36,786 bases of DNA from Pedosphaera sp. (GTDB taxonomy: Bacteria > Verrucomicrobiota > Verrucomicrobiia > Limisphaerales > JADLHS01), in assembly GCA_009695195.1 (NCBI GenBank), contig SIBJ01000033.1:1-36786 (forward strand), written 5' to 3'. Positions 15,822 through 25,694 of the stretch are shown in pieces (positions within the stretch are counted from its first letter, which is position 1; each line of letters opens with the position of its first letter). Made by a program: the position numbers and the translations under genes. Under the pieces are notes generated by a model. That model was not told where the DNA came from. It did not search any database and saw only the letters and a list, made by a program, of their open reading frames with translations.

Positions 15822-16676
15822 ATGCCAGACTCGATTCTCTCCCCCGCCCAGCTCGCCGACTTCGACCGCGACGGCTACCTCATCGTCCGCGCGCTCTTCG
15901 ATGCCGTCGAGATGAACATCGTTCGCACCGCCGCCAAAGCCGACGCCGAGCTCAAGGCCAACGCCTACGAAGTCGCCGACGGCCAGGGCAGCAACATCAA
16001 GCTCGCTCTCTGGAACAAAGCCGGCGAGGACATCTACGGCGCCGTCGCGCGCTGCCCGCGCATCGTGGACGCGATGGAACAACTGCTCGGCGACGAGGTT
16101 TATCACTACCACTCGAAGATGAGCATCAAGGAACCGCTTACCGGCGGCGCGTGGAACTGGCATCAGGACTACGGCTACTGGTATCTCAACGGCTGCCTCT
16201 TCCCCGACCTCGCCAGCGCCTTCCTCGCCGTGGACCCGAACACCCGCGAGAACGGCTGCATGCAAGTCCTCCGCGGCTCGCACAAGCTCGGCCGCGTCGA
16301 GCACGGCAAATTCGGCGACCAGACCGGCGCCGACCCTGAGCGCGTGGACAACGCCAGAAAAATCATGGACCTAGTTTACGTCGAGCTCGCGCCCGGCGAC
16401 GTCCTCTTCTTTCACAGCAACACCCTGCACGCGTCCGACCAGAACAAGTCCCCGCACCCGCGCTGGTCTTTCATCTGTTGCTACAACACGAAGCACAACA
16501 ATCCCTACAAAGCCTCGCACCATCCATTTTACGAGAAGCTGGAAAAAATTCCGGACTCGCGCCTCAAGGAAATGGGCGCAAAACTTTTCCAGGCGGGCGC
16601 CGAGGCGAAGACGGAATTCTGGCGGCCGGAGCAGGACAAAAGCCTGGCCGGCGGCGGCAAGACCATCGTGCGCTAA
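15822..16676 (+). CDS. Phytanoyl-CoA dioxygenase (PhyH) family Fe(II)/2-oxoglutarate oxygenase
   Basis: This 284-residue soluble protein has the double-stranded beta-helix residues of the family: the HxD iron ligands in WHQDYGYW (His114, Asp116), the distal His203 in HSNTLHASDQN, and Arg214 for 2-oxoglutarate in PHPRWSFICCYN. The ATG at 15822 (MPDSILSPAQLADFDRDGYL) gives the standard PhyH N-terminus; the longer frame upstream is intergenic. Members hydroxylate many substrates (acyl-CoA, compatible solutes, antibiotics, opines), so the substrate is open. It shares a divergent promoter region with the TonB receptor, which hints that both may handle an imported compound; that link is inference. 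Confidence 0.88.
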   Translation: MPDSILSPAQLADFDRDGYLIVRALFDAVEMNIVRTAAKADAELKANAYEVADGQGSNIKLALWNKAGEDIYGAVARCPRIVDAMEQLLGDEVYHYHSKMSIKEPLTGGAWNWHQDYGYWYLNGCLFPDLASAFLAVDPNTRENGCMQVLRGSHKLGRVEHGKFGDQTGADPERVDNARKIMDLVYVELAPGDVLFFHSNTLHASDQNKSPHPRWSFICCYNTKHNNPYKASHHPFYEKLEKIPDSRLKEMGAKLFQAGAEAKTEFWRPEQDKSLAGGGKTIVR

Positions 16677-16724
16677 TCGCGTCCGCCCGGCAGAACGGTT
16701 GTCAGTCAGTTTGCCTCCGCGCCG

Positions 16725-19634
<2,910 letters not shown>

Positions 19635-19649
19635 GATTTTGATGATGGA

Positions 19650-21629
19650 CTAAACGACCTGCAATTCACGGCGATTCATTTTCGTTTTCAAATCCGGCGC
19701 GGCAAGCACGACTTGATCGAGCCGCAACAATTCGCCCACCGACCACGCCTGCCAGGGACAACCGCGCGGGGTGTGCGGCGCGTCGGCGTCGGCGATTTCA
19801 GAAACGTGGCCCAGGCCAGCCTCGTCGAGATGAGTGAGGAGCGGCGCGAGGAATTTTGCCCGCGCTTCCGACTTCGCGGCGGCGGTGTTGCCGCGCACGC
19901 GCACCCACGCCTCGACGAACGGCCCGATGAGCCACGGCCAGATCGTGCCCTGATGATACGCGCCGTCGCGTTGCCACACGCCACCTTCATAACGCGGCTT
20001 GAAATCCGCCTCACCCGGCGCGAGCGAGCGCAGACCCAGCGGCGTCAAAAGTTTTTCTTCGACGAGCGAGACGATTTGTTTCGCGCGCTCACCGTCGAGC
20101 AAGGGGAACGGCAACCCGCCGACGGCGAAGATTTGATTGGGGCGAACGGCGGCATCGTTTTCACCGGCGCGATGATTTACGTCAATCACGTCGAACAGAC
20201 CGCCGCGCTCCGTGTTCCAGAATTTGTCGCGGAAAGATTTCACTCCGCGGGCGAAATGTTTTTGCCAGCCAGGCGAAAACTGCGCGGCGATCTGGAGTGC
20301 GTTGAGCCAGAGCGCCTGAATCTCCACCGGCTTGCCGATGCGCGGCGTGACGACCCAATCGCCGACCTTCGCGTCCATCCAGGTGAGTTGCACGCCGGGC
20401 ACGCCGCACGCGAGCAGGCCGTCGTCGGCCATGCGGATGCCGAAGCGCGTGCCGCCGGAGTAGCCTTCGAGGATTTGCTCGACGGCGTTTTGCAAAGCGC
20501 GCTTGTCCTTCGGCGAAACCACACCGCTGCCGCTGGCGGCTTGCAGCAGATCGTGAACTGCGATGACATACCAAAGCGATGCGTCCACGGAGTTGTATTC
20601 GGGCTTCGCGCCGAGATCGGGAAAAAGATTCGGCAACATGCCTTCGGAAACACTGTTCGCCCACGCGACCAGAATATCGCGCGCGTCGGCGAGCCGTCCG
20701 CCGGCGAGGCAAAGTCCGCGCAGCGCGATGAACGTGTCGCGGCCCCAATCGGTGAACCACGGGTAGCCGGCCATGACGGTCTTGCCGTTGCGACCGCTGA
20801 CGATGTAATCATCCGCCGCGCGATGGAGGCGAGACGGGAAATCCGCGCGGCGCAACTTTTCATTCTCACGCAGGCACTCGAAGAACTTGCGGACGGAGAG
20901 ATCCCGTTTGCGTGAGAGCGCGGGAGAGTCAGCGGTGGTCAGCAGCCACACGGCTTCGCCGGCGGACAAATCCCACTCGAACACGCCGGGCGAGGCCAGG
21001 TCTTCCGTGTCATCCAGACCGCGCGCGCGTTCTTCGGCGTAACAGAAATTGCGATACCAGACCGGTTCGTGCGTGTAATGCGCGTTCGACGAATACATCG
21101 CGTAGATGCCCGGCAAGCCGTCGTAAGGGCGGAACAAAACTTTCTCACCGTTCGGCGTCTGGTCGAAGCGGAAAGAGCCGTTCTCTTTGTGCAGCGAATG
21201 ATAATCACGGCCCGAGATCAGCGGGCGGACGAACAGGCGCACATTTTTCTGCACGCTCTTGAGCCGCCAATTCAGCGCGGTGACGCCGGATTCCCGGGCG
21301 ATGAACAGTTCCTGCGTCAGCTCTGTGCCGTCTTCAAACTTGAACCGCCACGTCGGCCACGGCTCCATGGAAAAGTCTTTGACTCGTTGCGCGCCGTCGG
21401 GATGGATCACGTCGGGCGCGTAGCGTTGCGACGTGAGCGCGAAACGGCCACGTGGCGTTTTGATCCAGGCCTCGAATCCATTGACGAGCACGACGCGCCC
21501 GGTCGGCGGCGTGGTGGCCGTGAGTAAGAGCGCGTGATAGCGGCGCGTGCGGATGCCGCTGACCGTGCCGCTGGCAAAACCGCCGTGGCCGTCGGTTTCC
21601 AACCATTCTGGTGATTCGGTGAATTTCAT
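19650..21629 (-). CDS. Amylo-alpha-1,6-glucosidase / glycogen-debranching enzyme (GH133)
   Basis: This 659-residue cytosolic enzyme hydrolyses alpha-1,6 branch points of glycogen or related glucans. The N-terminal domain opens EWLETDGHGGFASGTVSGIRTRRYHALL-like, typical of the bacterial debranching-enzyme N-terminal domain. The (alpha/alpha)6 catalytic domain contains AGYPWFTDWGRDTFIALRG with the conserved Asp residues, LPNLFPD, and YNSVDASLWYV. GTIWPWLIGPFVEAWVR lies towards the C-terminus. It heads a two-gene unit with the MGH1-like hydrolase, 15 bp apart. A palindromic repeat lies immediately upstream of its start, between it and the dehydrogenase gene. Confidence 0.92.
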   Translation of the reverse strand: MKFTESPEWLETDGHGGFASGTVSGIRTRRYHALLLTATTPPTGRVVLVNGFEAWIKTPRGRFALTSQRYAPDVIHPDGAQRVKDFSMEPWPTWRFKFEDGTELTQELFIARESGVTALNWRLKSVQKNVRLFVRPLISGRDYHSLHKENGSFRFDQTPNGEKVLFRPYDGLPGIYAMYSSNAHYTHEPVWYRNFCYAEERARGLDDTEDLASPGVFEWDLSAGEAVWLLTTADSPALSRKRDLSVRKFFECLRENEKLRRADFPSRLHRAADDYIVSGRNGKTVMAGYPWFTDWGRDTFIALRGLCLAGGRLADARDILVAWANSVSEGMLPNLFPDLGAKPEYNSVDASLWYVIAVHDLLQAASGSGVVSPKDKRALQNAVEQILEGYSGGTRFGIRMADDGLLACGVPGVQLTWMDAKVGDWVVTPRIGKPVEIQALWLNALQIAAQFSPGWQKHFARGVKSFRDKFWNTERGGLFDVIDVNHRAGENDAAVRPNQIFAVGGLPFPLLDGERAKQIVSLVEEKLLTPLGLRSLAPGEADFKPRYEGGVWQRDGAYHQGTIWPWLIGPFVEAWVRVRGNTAAAKSEARAKFLAPLLTHLDEAGLGHVSEIADADAPHTPRGCPWQAWSVGELLRLDQVVLAAPDLKTKMNRRELQVV

Positions 21630-21639
21630 TTTTGTTTTT

Positions 21640-21732
21640 GTAGCAGCCGACGTGAGGAGGCTCGCTTCTTCTTTTTGTGCAGTATGTGTTTTGCGAGTTT
21701 GGAAGTTTGAGCCTCCTCACGTCGGCTGCTAC
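21640..21732. repeat. GTAGCAGCCGACGTGAGGAG palindrome
   Basis: GTAGCAGCCGACGTGAGGAG at 21640-21659 is mirrored by CTCCTCACGTCGGCTGCTAC at 21713-21732; the perfect arms extend to about 24 bp around a T-rich centre. It lies between the dehydrogenase stop and the debranching-enzyme start, just upstream of the latter. Confidence 0.85.
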
Positions 21733-21740
21733 GAGATTTC

Positions 21741-22676
21741 TTAGCCGCCAGTTTCAAAACCGGGATACAGCGTCATGCCGCCGTCCACAAAAATGCTCGC
21801 GCCGTGGATGTAATCGGAGTCATCGCTTGCCAGCCAGACGCACGCGCGGCCGATGTCGTCCGGCTCACCGATGCGTTTGTAGGGAATCAACTTCATCAAC
21901 TCGCGATAGGCTTCCGGCGTGCCCCAGGCTTCCATGTTGATGGGTGTGCGGACCGCGCCGGGACAGACGGAGTTCACGCTGATGCGATGCGGCGCGACTT
22001 CCTGCGCGATGCTCTTCATCATCAGCATCACCCCGCCCTTGCTCGCGGCGTAGTTCACATGGCCGGCCCACGGAATGACTTCGTGGACGCTGCTCATGCA
22101 GATGATCTTGCCGGCGGCGCACGAAACTTCCTTGCGGATGCCGCGGCGCTTGAACTCGCGGATGGCCTCGCGCGAGCAGAGAAATTGTCCGGTGAGATTC
22201 ACGTCGAGGACGAATTGCCAGTCGGCGAGCGTCATCTGATCAATCGGCGCGTCCTTCTGGAGACCGGCGTTGTTGACGAGAATGTCAATCGTGCCGAACT
22301 CCTGGATCATTTTCTTGAACATGGCCTGCACGTCGGCTTCGCTGGCGACGTTGGCCTTGTGCGCGAAAGCATTTCCGCCGTGACTGGTGATGTGGGCCAC
22401 AACTTCCTCGGCGGCTTCCGGACGCGAAACATAATTCACCACCAGGTCCGCGCCGGCATGGGCGAGCGAGAGCGCCACGGCTTTGCCGATGCCGGAGTTC
22501 GCGCCGGTGACGAGCGCCTTCTGGCCTTTGAGAACTTTGTTGATTGAACAGAACGGCATCACCGCCTCGGGCAGGTTCTCGTCTCGGAGATGCTGCTGCA
22601 TCAGGTCTTCGTGCTCGGCGGACATGGTCGCCATCATACGGCCGGGCGGGAGTTTGACTTCGGGAATCGTGTTCAT
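21741..22676 (-). CDS. Short-chain dehydrogenase/reductase, glucose-1-dehydrogenase-like
   Basis: This 311-residue NAD(P)-dependent oxidoreductase starts at the ATG at 22676; the frame could extend to a TTG at 22700, but no ribosome site supports it. The classical SDR features are present: TGANSGIG (57-64), NNAG (135-138), the catalytic Ser near 195, and Tyr209/Lys213 in NYAASKGG. CPGAVRTPIN and the end DGGMTLYPGF follow. The 50-residue N-terminal extension with LPPGRMMATMSAEHEDLMQQHL is longer than in small SDRs and resembles the extended YhdF/YgaD-like group. The substrate is probably a sugar or polyol. It is divergent from the sigma-factor gene. Confidence 0.88.
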   Translation of the reverse strand: MNTIPEVKLPPGRMMATMSAEHEDLMQQHLRDENLPEAVMPFCSINKVLKGQKALVTGANSGIGKAVALSLAHAGADLVVNYVSRPEAAEEVVAHITSHGGNAFAHKANVASEADVQAMFKKMIQEFGTIDILVNNAGLQKDAPIDQMTLADWQFVLDVNLTGQFLCSREAIREFKRRGIRKEVSCAAGKIICMSSVHEVIPWAGHVNYAASKGGVMLMMKSIAQEVAPHRISVNSVCPGAVRTPINMEAWGTPEAYRELMKLIPYKRIGEPDDIGRACVWLASDDSDYIHGASIFVDGGMTLYPGFETGG

Positions 22677-22826
22677 GGTTTCAAAATCAGTTTCGTTCAA
22701 TTGCGATTGCTGCGTGCTGGGTTGGTCGCGAGCCTGGCCAAGTCCTTACAAAAAGGCGATGCCTGAAAAGCAAGTGCCATAATTCACTGGCGTTCAACCC
22801 GCGCCCTTTCCTTTGTCGCGACCTCC

Positions 22827-22856
22827 CTGTAAGGTTTGGCCGCGTCAGCCGACCAA
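22827..22856 (+). promoter_or_regulatory. Putative ECF-sigma promoter upstream of the sigma-factor gene
   Basis: CTGTAAGGTT (22827-22836), 14 bases, then GACCAA (22851-22856). The same two blocks with the same 14-base gap recur before the anti-sigma gene at 23734-23763. This is the form of an autoregulated ECF promoter (-35 and -10 elements). The ATG of the sigma gene is only 10 nt after the second block, so the message would be nearly leaderless. Confidence 0.55.
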
Positions 22857-22866
22857 AAGCCCGCCA

Positions 22867-23544
22867 ATGCAATTGCCAGTGAACACTAACCTTCCGCCCG
22901 GCGACGAGGCCCCGTCGGCGGCGGTGATGGTGAAACCTTCCGCAAAACCCCAGTCATCCGCGCTGTCCGACCCCGAGCGCTGGGTGGATGAGCACGGCGA
23001 TTATTTGTTCAAGTATGCGCTGATGCGGTTGCGCGATCCGGCCCGGGCCGAGGATGCCGTGCAGGAAACATTTCTGGCGGCGCTCAAGGGCGGGAAAAGT
23101 TTTCAGGGGCGAAGCGCGGAGAAAAGCTGGCTCGTCGGCATTTTGAAAAACAAGATTTGCGATCATTACCGCAAGGCGAGTCGAGAAACATCGTTCACCG
23201 ATTTGGAGTTCCACGCGGACGAGGACCACGAACGGTTCGTGGCGGACGGATTGCACTAGGGCGCTTGGCTGGACGCCACCGCGCCGCAGCAATGGGACAA
23301 TCCCGGCGCGAGCCTGGACAACGAGGTGTTCTGGAAAACCTACCGCGATTGCTCGAACAAATTGCCGAAGAATATCGCCACGGTGTTCAACCTGCGCGAA
23401 GTGGACGGCGTCGAGAGCAAGGAGATTTGCGCGCTGCTCAACATCTCGGAGAACAACCTGTGGGTGATGTTGCATCGCGCGCGCGCGGCATTGCGGCGTT
23501 GTCTGGAGACGAACTGGTTCGGCAAGGAGGCGGTGGCGAAATGA
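22867..23544 (+). pseudogene. ECF-type RNA polymerase sigma factor interrupted by an in-frame TAG
   Basis: From the ATG at 22867 the frame encodes sigma region 2 (about 43-105: GDYLFKYALMRLRDPARAEDAVQETF, then SWLVGILKNKICDHYRK). It then meets TAG at 23257-23259 after residue 130. The same frame continues without further damage to the TGA at 23542-23544. That second part encodes region 4, LPKNIATVFNLREVDGVESKEICALLNISENNLWVMLHRARAALR-like. The stop falls in the linker between the two DNA-binding regions. A single nonsense change (for example from CAG or AAG), a sequencing error, or suppression of amber could explain it. A GTG at 23326 could restart region 4. The anti-sigma gene downstream is intact. 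Confidence 0.8.
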
Positions 23545-23569
23545 TGTCGAGAGCGTGTAATCGCATGAC

Positions 23570-23674
23570 GGAGCGCGGCGTTCACGCCGCTTCAGCGTCC
23601 ATCTGTGAGAAGCGCACGAAATCACGGACCCGCCGGTATTTTTGTGAGATAAAGCGGCGTGAACGCCGCGCTCC
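23570..23674. repeat. GGAGCGCGGCGTTCACGCC palindrome, full copy
   Basis: GGAGCGCGGCGTTCACGCCG on the left and CGGCGTGAACGCCGCGCTCC on the right are exact complements around about 65 bp of weaker symmetry. It splits what would otherwise be a tight sigma/anti-sigma pair. Related copies are at 4650-4719 and 7234-7255. Confidence 0.85.
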
Positions 23675-23733
23675 TTTCACCTCCCGATCGCGTCATGTTG
23701 CAGCACTAACCTTCGGAACGAGATTGCCTTCCG

Positions 23734-23763
23734 CTGTAAGGTTGCGCGCCGGTGAACGACCAA
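23734..23763 (+). promoter_or_regulatory. Second copy of the putative ECF promoter, before the anti-sigma gene
   Basis: CTGTAAGGTT (23734-23743), 14 bases, then GACCAA (23758-23763), identical in blocks and spacing to 22827-22856 although the spacer differs. It would give the anti-sigma gene its own start, 55 nt upstream of the ATG, after the palindrome separated it from the sigma gene. Confidence 0.55.
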
Positions 23764-23818
23764 CCCTCGGGCAGAACCGCATCGGTCAAAACCACGGCGC
23801 GGCTGGCCTGGTGAACGC

Positions 23819-24115
23819 ATGACGCATTTTTGGAAATCCCTGATATCGGGCGCGGGCGAGCTTTCGCCCAATTGCCGCGAGGCGGCGCGCTTGCAATCCG
23901 AGGCGCTGGATCATCGGCTGCGTTGGCGCCAGCGGATGGGATTGCGGATTCACCTGTTGCTTTGCCACTGGTGCCAGCGTTACGGGAAGCAGCTACGCTT
24001 CCTCCGCTCCGCTGCGCACCGGCATGATGAACATGAACAAACGCTGCCGCCGCAATCGTTGCGCCCCGAGGCCCGCGAACGGATCAAGCAGCGGATCAAT
24101 TCGGAGAAAAGTTGA
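23819..24115 (+). CDS. ZAS-type anti-sigma factor
   Basis: This small 98-residue protein has the zinc-binding anti-sigma signature H-x3-C-x2-C at His45, Cys49 and Cys52 (RIHLLLCHWCQRY), with Cys19 in SPNCREAARLQSEAL as the fourth ligand. These proteins hold an ECF sigma factor inactive until a signal, often redox, releases it. There is no membrane helix, so it would act in the cytosol. It follows the interrupted sigma gene by 274 bp holding a palindromic repeat and a promoter-like motif. The exported redoxin comes 51 bp later on the same strand, suggesting a redox-stress regulon. If the sigma gene is dead, this gene has lost its partner. Confidence 0.8.
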   Translation: MTHFWKSLISGAGELSPNCREAARLQSEALDHRLRWRQRMGLRIHLLLCHWCQRYGKQLRFLRSAAHRHDEHEQTLPPQSLRPEARERIKQRINSEKS

Positions 24116-24166
24116 ACGTTCAGACGATTTCCAACCAACCTCAAACCCGCCCACCGGCCTGACAAT

Positions 24167-24709
24167 ATGACAACCCCGAATCTACTCAAGGTCCTGCTTG
24201 CGCTCATCCTGCCTCCGCTCTGCGCGCAAACCAGCCACGCGAATCCGGACGATTTCACCGTCCGCGGCGCCACCGGCACGAATGTCTTCAAACTCTCCGC
24301 CGCGAAGGGAAAATTCGTGGCGCTCCATTTCCTGCTCAAGACGGAATGTCCGTATTGCCTGCGGCACACGCGCGACTACGCGCAGAAAGCGGCCGGCGAT
24401 GCGCGCGCCATCCACGTTTTTCTCAAGCCGGACTCGGCGGAGGAAATCAAACAATGGGCCAGCCGGCTCGGCGACGAGGCCGCCAAAACCGTCATCTATC
24501 GCGATCCCGACGCAACCCTCGCCAAAGCCTACGACCTTCCCGACGGTTACAAGTTTCACGGACAGATGGTTCACTTCCCCGCGCTCGTGCTGCTGGATCG
24601 AAACGGGAAGGAAGTTTTCCGTTACGTCGGTAAAAGTAACGCCGACCGTTTCACCTCGGATAAATTTTCCGCGAAGCTCAAGGAATTGGAGGATGCCTCG
24701 CGCCATTAA
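24167..24709 (+). CDS. Exported peroxiredoxin/thioredoxin-fold protein with CPYC motif
   Basis: This 180-residue protein starts with a signal peptide (LLKVLLALILPPLCAQTSHA, cleavage near residue 25). The mature part is an AhpC/TSA-like thioredoxin fold: FKLSAAKGKFVALHF, then the active site TECPYC with Cys61 and Cys64, then AIHVFLKPDSAEEI and VHFPALVLLDRNGKEVFRYVG with the cis-Pro strand. The CxxC pair suggests a periplasmic thiol reductant or peroxidase. It probably belongs to the same transcription unit as the anti-sigma gene and may be part of its regulon, which is inference from order. The gene converges on a surface-protein remnant 6 bp away. Confidence 0.82.
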   Translation: MTTPNLLKVLLALILPPLCAQTSHANPDDFTVRGATGTNVFKLSAAKGKFVALHFLLKTECPYCLRHTRDYAQKAAGDARAIHVFLKPDSAEEIKQWASRLGDEAAKTVIYRDPDATLAKAYDLPDGYKFHGQMVHFPALVLLDRNGKEVFRYVGKSNADRFTSDKFSAKLKELEDASRH

Positions 24710-24715
24710 CACGGG

Positions 24716-25006
24716 TCAGGGCCAGCGCACGCGGTAGTAACGCTCGGCATTCGTCCGCGCGCCGGGATCGGTGAATTGATACTGGCCGGGCGAAACTTCC
24801 GTCGCCGTGCCCACCACGGTCCAGTTGCTCGTGGGCAAAGTCACGTTGGTTGAACGCAGCACGCTGAAGGTCGCGCCGGGAATCGGCGTGATGCCCTGTT
24901 TCCAAAAATATTGCGGGATCGGATTTCCGCCGGCACCCGCGCTTAACAACACATCGGACCCGATCTGCGCCACGCCGTTCTCCGGCGCCGTCGAAAAGGT
25001 CGGTGT
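24716..25006 (-). pseudogene. C-terminal fragment of a large secreted surface protein
   Basis: Read on the minus strand, the fragment runs TPTFSTAPENGVAQIGSDV, then IPQYFWKQGITPIPGATFSV, LRSTNVTLPTSNWTVVGTAT and ends TNAERYYRVRWP. This is the usual closing domain of verrucomicrobial secreted repeat proteins (the end resembles TDP..NPQRFYRIR). It has no start of its own; in-frame sequence ends where the GIY-YIG module begins, at about 25005, with a stop at 25007-25009. The 5' part of the gene was evidently lost or displaced when that module arrived. Confidence 0.7.
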
Positions 25007-25197
25007 TCACGCGTCACCGCCAGTCCCCGTGTCAGGTGGGCTTCCGACCACACCAAGGCCCACGGTCCGTTTTTGCGCGTAAACTTTCCACCGATTTGAT
25101 CGGTGCGATTGTGATTGGCCAGTCGCGCGGCGAGGTCGTCCGTCTGGCCGATGTAGAACCGGCCTTCAAGGTTTTCGAGGATGTAAACCCAGAACAT
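25005..25197 (-). pseudogene. Truncated GIY-YIG endonuclease (module copy A)
   Basis: Starting MFWVYILENLEGRFYIGQTD at 25197, it is nearly identical to the intact copy at 25246-25518 (one Ala/Thr difference at residue 23). It breaks after residue 64, the conserved Glu in LAVTRE, exactly where the repeat ends at 25005. The frame then continues into unrelated arginine-rich residues coded by the antisense of the surface-protein remnant. The C-terminal IKAMKSSRWIREQL of the intact copy is missing. Confidence 0.8.
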
Positions 25198-25207
25198 GGT
25201 TTGAACT

Positions 25208-25278
25208 TGGCTCCAGAGGTAGGGCTCGAACCTACAACCCCACGGTTAATCCCGACGAGTCGGGACTCTGCCATTGAG
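25208..25278 (-). pseudogene. Defective tRNA-Asn copy with altered anticodon arm
   Basis: The 3' half (TTAACCGTG, T arm with GTTCGAGCC, acceptor strand CTCTGGA and CCA) is identical to the intact tRNA-Asn. The D-arm remnant CTCAATGGCAGAG is present, but the 5' acceptor strand is gone. The 5' half of the anticodon arm is replaced by the palindrome TCCCGACTCGTCGGGA. The last codons and TAA stop of the GIY-YIG gene lie within it. It cannot fold as a normal tRNA. Confidence 0.75.
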
Positions 25279-25518
25279 TAGTTGCTCCCGAATCCAGCGC
25301 GACGATTTCATGGCTTTGATCTGCCGTTCGCGCGTCACTGCCAGTCCCCGTGTCAGGTGGGCTTCCGACCACACCAAGGCCCACGGTCCGTTTTTGCGCG
25401 TAAACTTTCCACCGATTTGATCGGTGCGATTGTGATTGGCCAGTCGCGTGGCGAGGTCGTCCGTCTGGCCGATGTAGAACCGGCCTTCAAGGTTTTCGAG
25501 GATGTAAACCCAGAACAT
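25246..25518 (-). CDS. GIY-YIG nuclease-domain protein (module copy B, intact)
   Basis: This 90-residue protein consists of one GIY-YIG domain of the YhbQ/UvrC-N type. VYI (4-6) and YIG (15-17) form the name motifs; Arg25 in LATRLANHN is the catalytic Arg and Glu64 in TRERQIKAMK the metal-binding Glu. A basic tail IKAMKSSRWIREQL follows. The ATG at 25518 lies 10 nt after the CCA end of the intact tRNA-Asn, so the gene may be expressed from the tRNA promoter. Its last residues (LLNGRVPTRRD) and stop are written in tRNA-derived sequence. Family members are homing or repair nucleases or of unknown role. The duplicated tRNA-linked context suggests a selfish or tRNA-targeting element, which is inference. 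Confidence 0.8.
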   Translation of the reverse strand: MFWVYILENLEGRFYIGQTDDLATRLANHNRTDQIGGKFTRKNGPWALVWSEAHLTRGLAVTRERQIKAMKSSRWIREQLLNGRVPTRRD

Positions 25519-25528
25519 GGTTTGAACT

Positions 25529-25603
25529 TGGCTCCAGAGGTAGGGCTCGAACCTACAACCCCACGGTTAACAGCCGCGTGCTCTACCATTGAGCTACTCT
25601 GGA
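25529..25603 (-). tRNA. tRNA-Asn (anticodon GTT)
   Basis: On the minus strand, acceptor TCCAGAG pairs with CTCTGGA. The D arm is GCTCAATGGTAGAGC, the anticodon loop CTGTTAA is closed by CGCGG/CCGTG (one G-G or slipped pair), and the T arm GTAGG/CCTAC encloses TTCGAGC. CCA is encoded. It is the only intact copy of three related tRNA sequences here and is followed after 10 nt by the GIY-YIG gene. Confidence 0.93.
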
Positions 25604-25648
25604 ACCCAAAACCAAAAAAACTTCCGCACTCGTCCTCCATTGCGGCCT

Positions 25649-25694
25649 CGGTTAATCCCGACCCCTCGGGACTCTACCAATGAGCTACTCTGGA
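25649..25694 (-). pseudogene. 5'-half tRNA-Asn remnant with altered anticodon arm
   Basis: TCCAGAGTAGCTCATTGGTA matches the 5' half of the intact tRNA-Asn (one base different). It then passes into TCCCGAGGGGTCGGGATTAA and CCG before the match ends. The palindrome TCCCGA-4-TCGGGA replaces the 5' anticodon arm as in the copy at 25208-25278, with different loop bases (GGGG-like instead of CTCG-like). The T arm and acceptor 3' strand are absent. Confidence 0.75.

Larger units (their letters stand above)
25005..25570 (-). repeat. Tandem duplication of a GIY-YIG plus tRNA 3'-half module
   Basis: Bases 25005-25249 and 25326-25570 are two 245-bp copies, offset by 321 bp, differing at only a few positions. 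Each copy contains the 3' half of tRNA-Asn from the anticodon to CCA, a 10-nt spacer, and the first 64 codons of the GIY-YIG gene. The 76 bp between the copies code for the end of the intact GIY-YIG protein. Confidence 0.9.

Noticed and set aside
25032..25640. Minus-strand frames with NRGVVGSSPTSGAKFKPC
   Set aside because: They are read-throughs of tRNA sequence in another frame.
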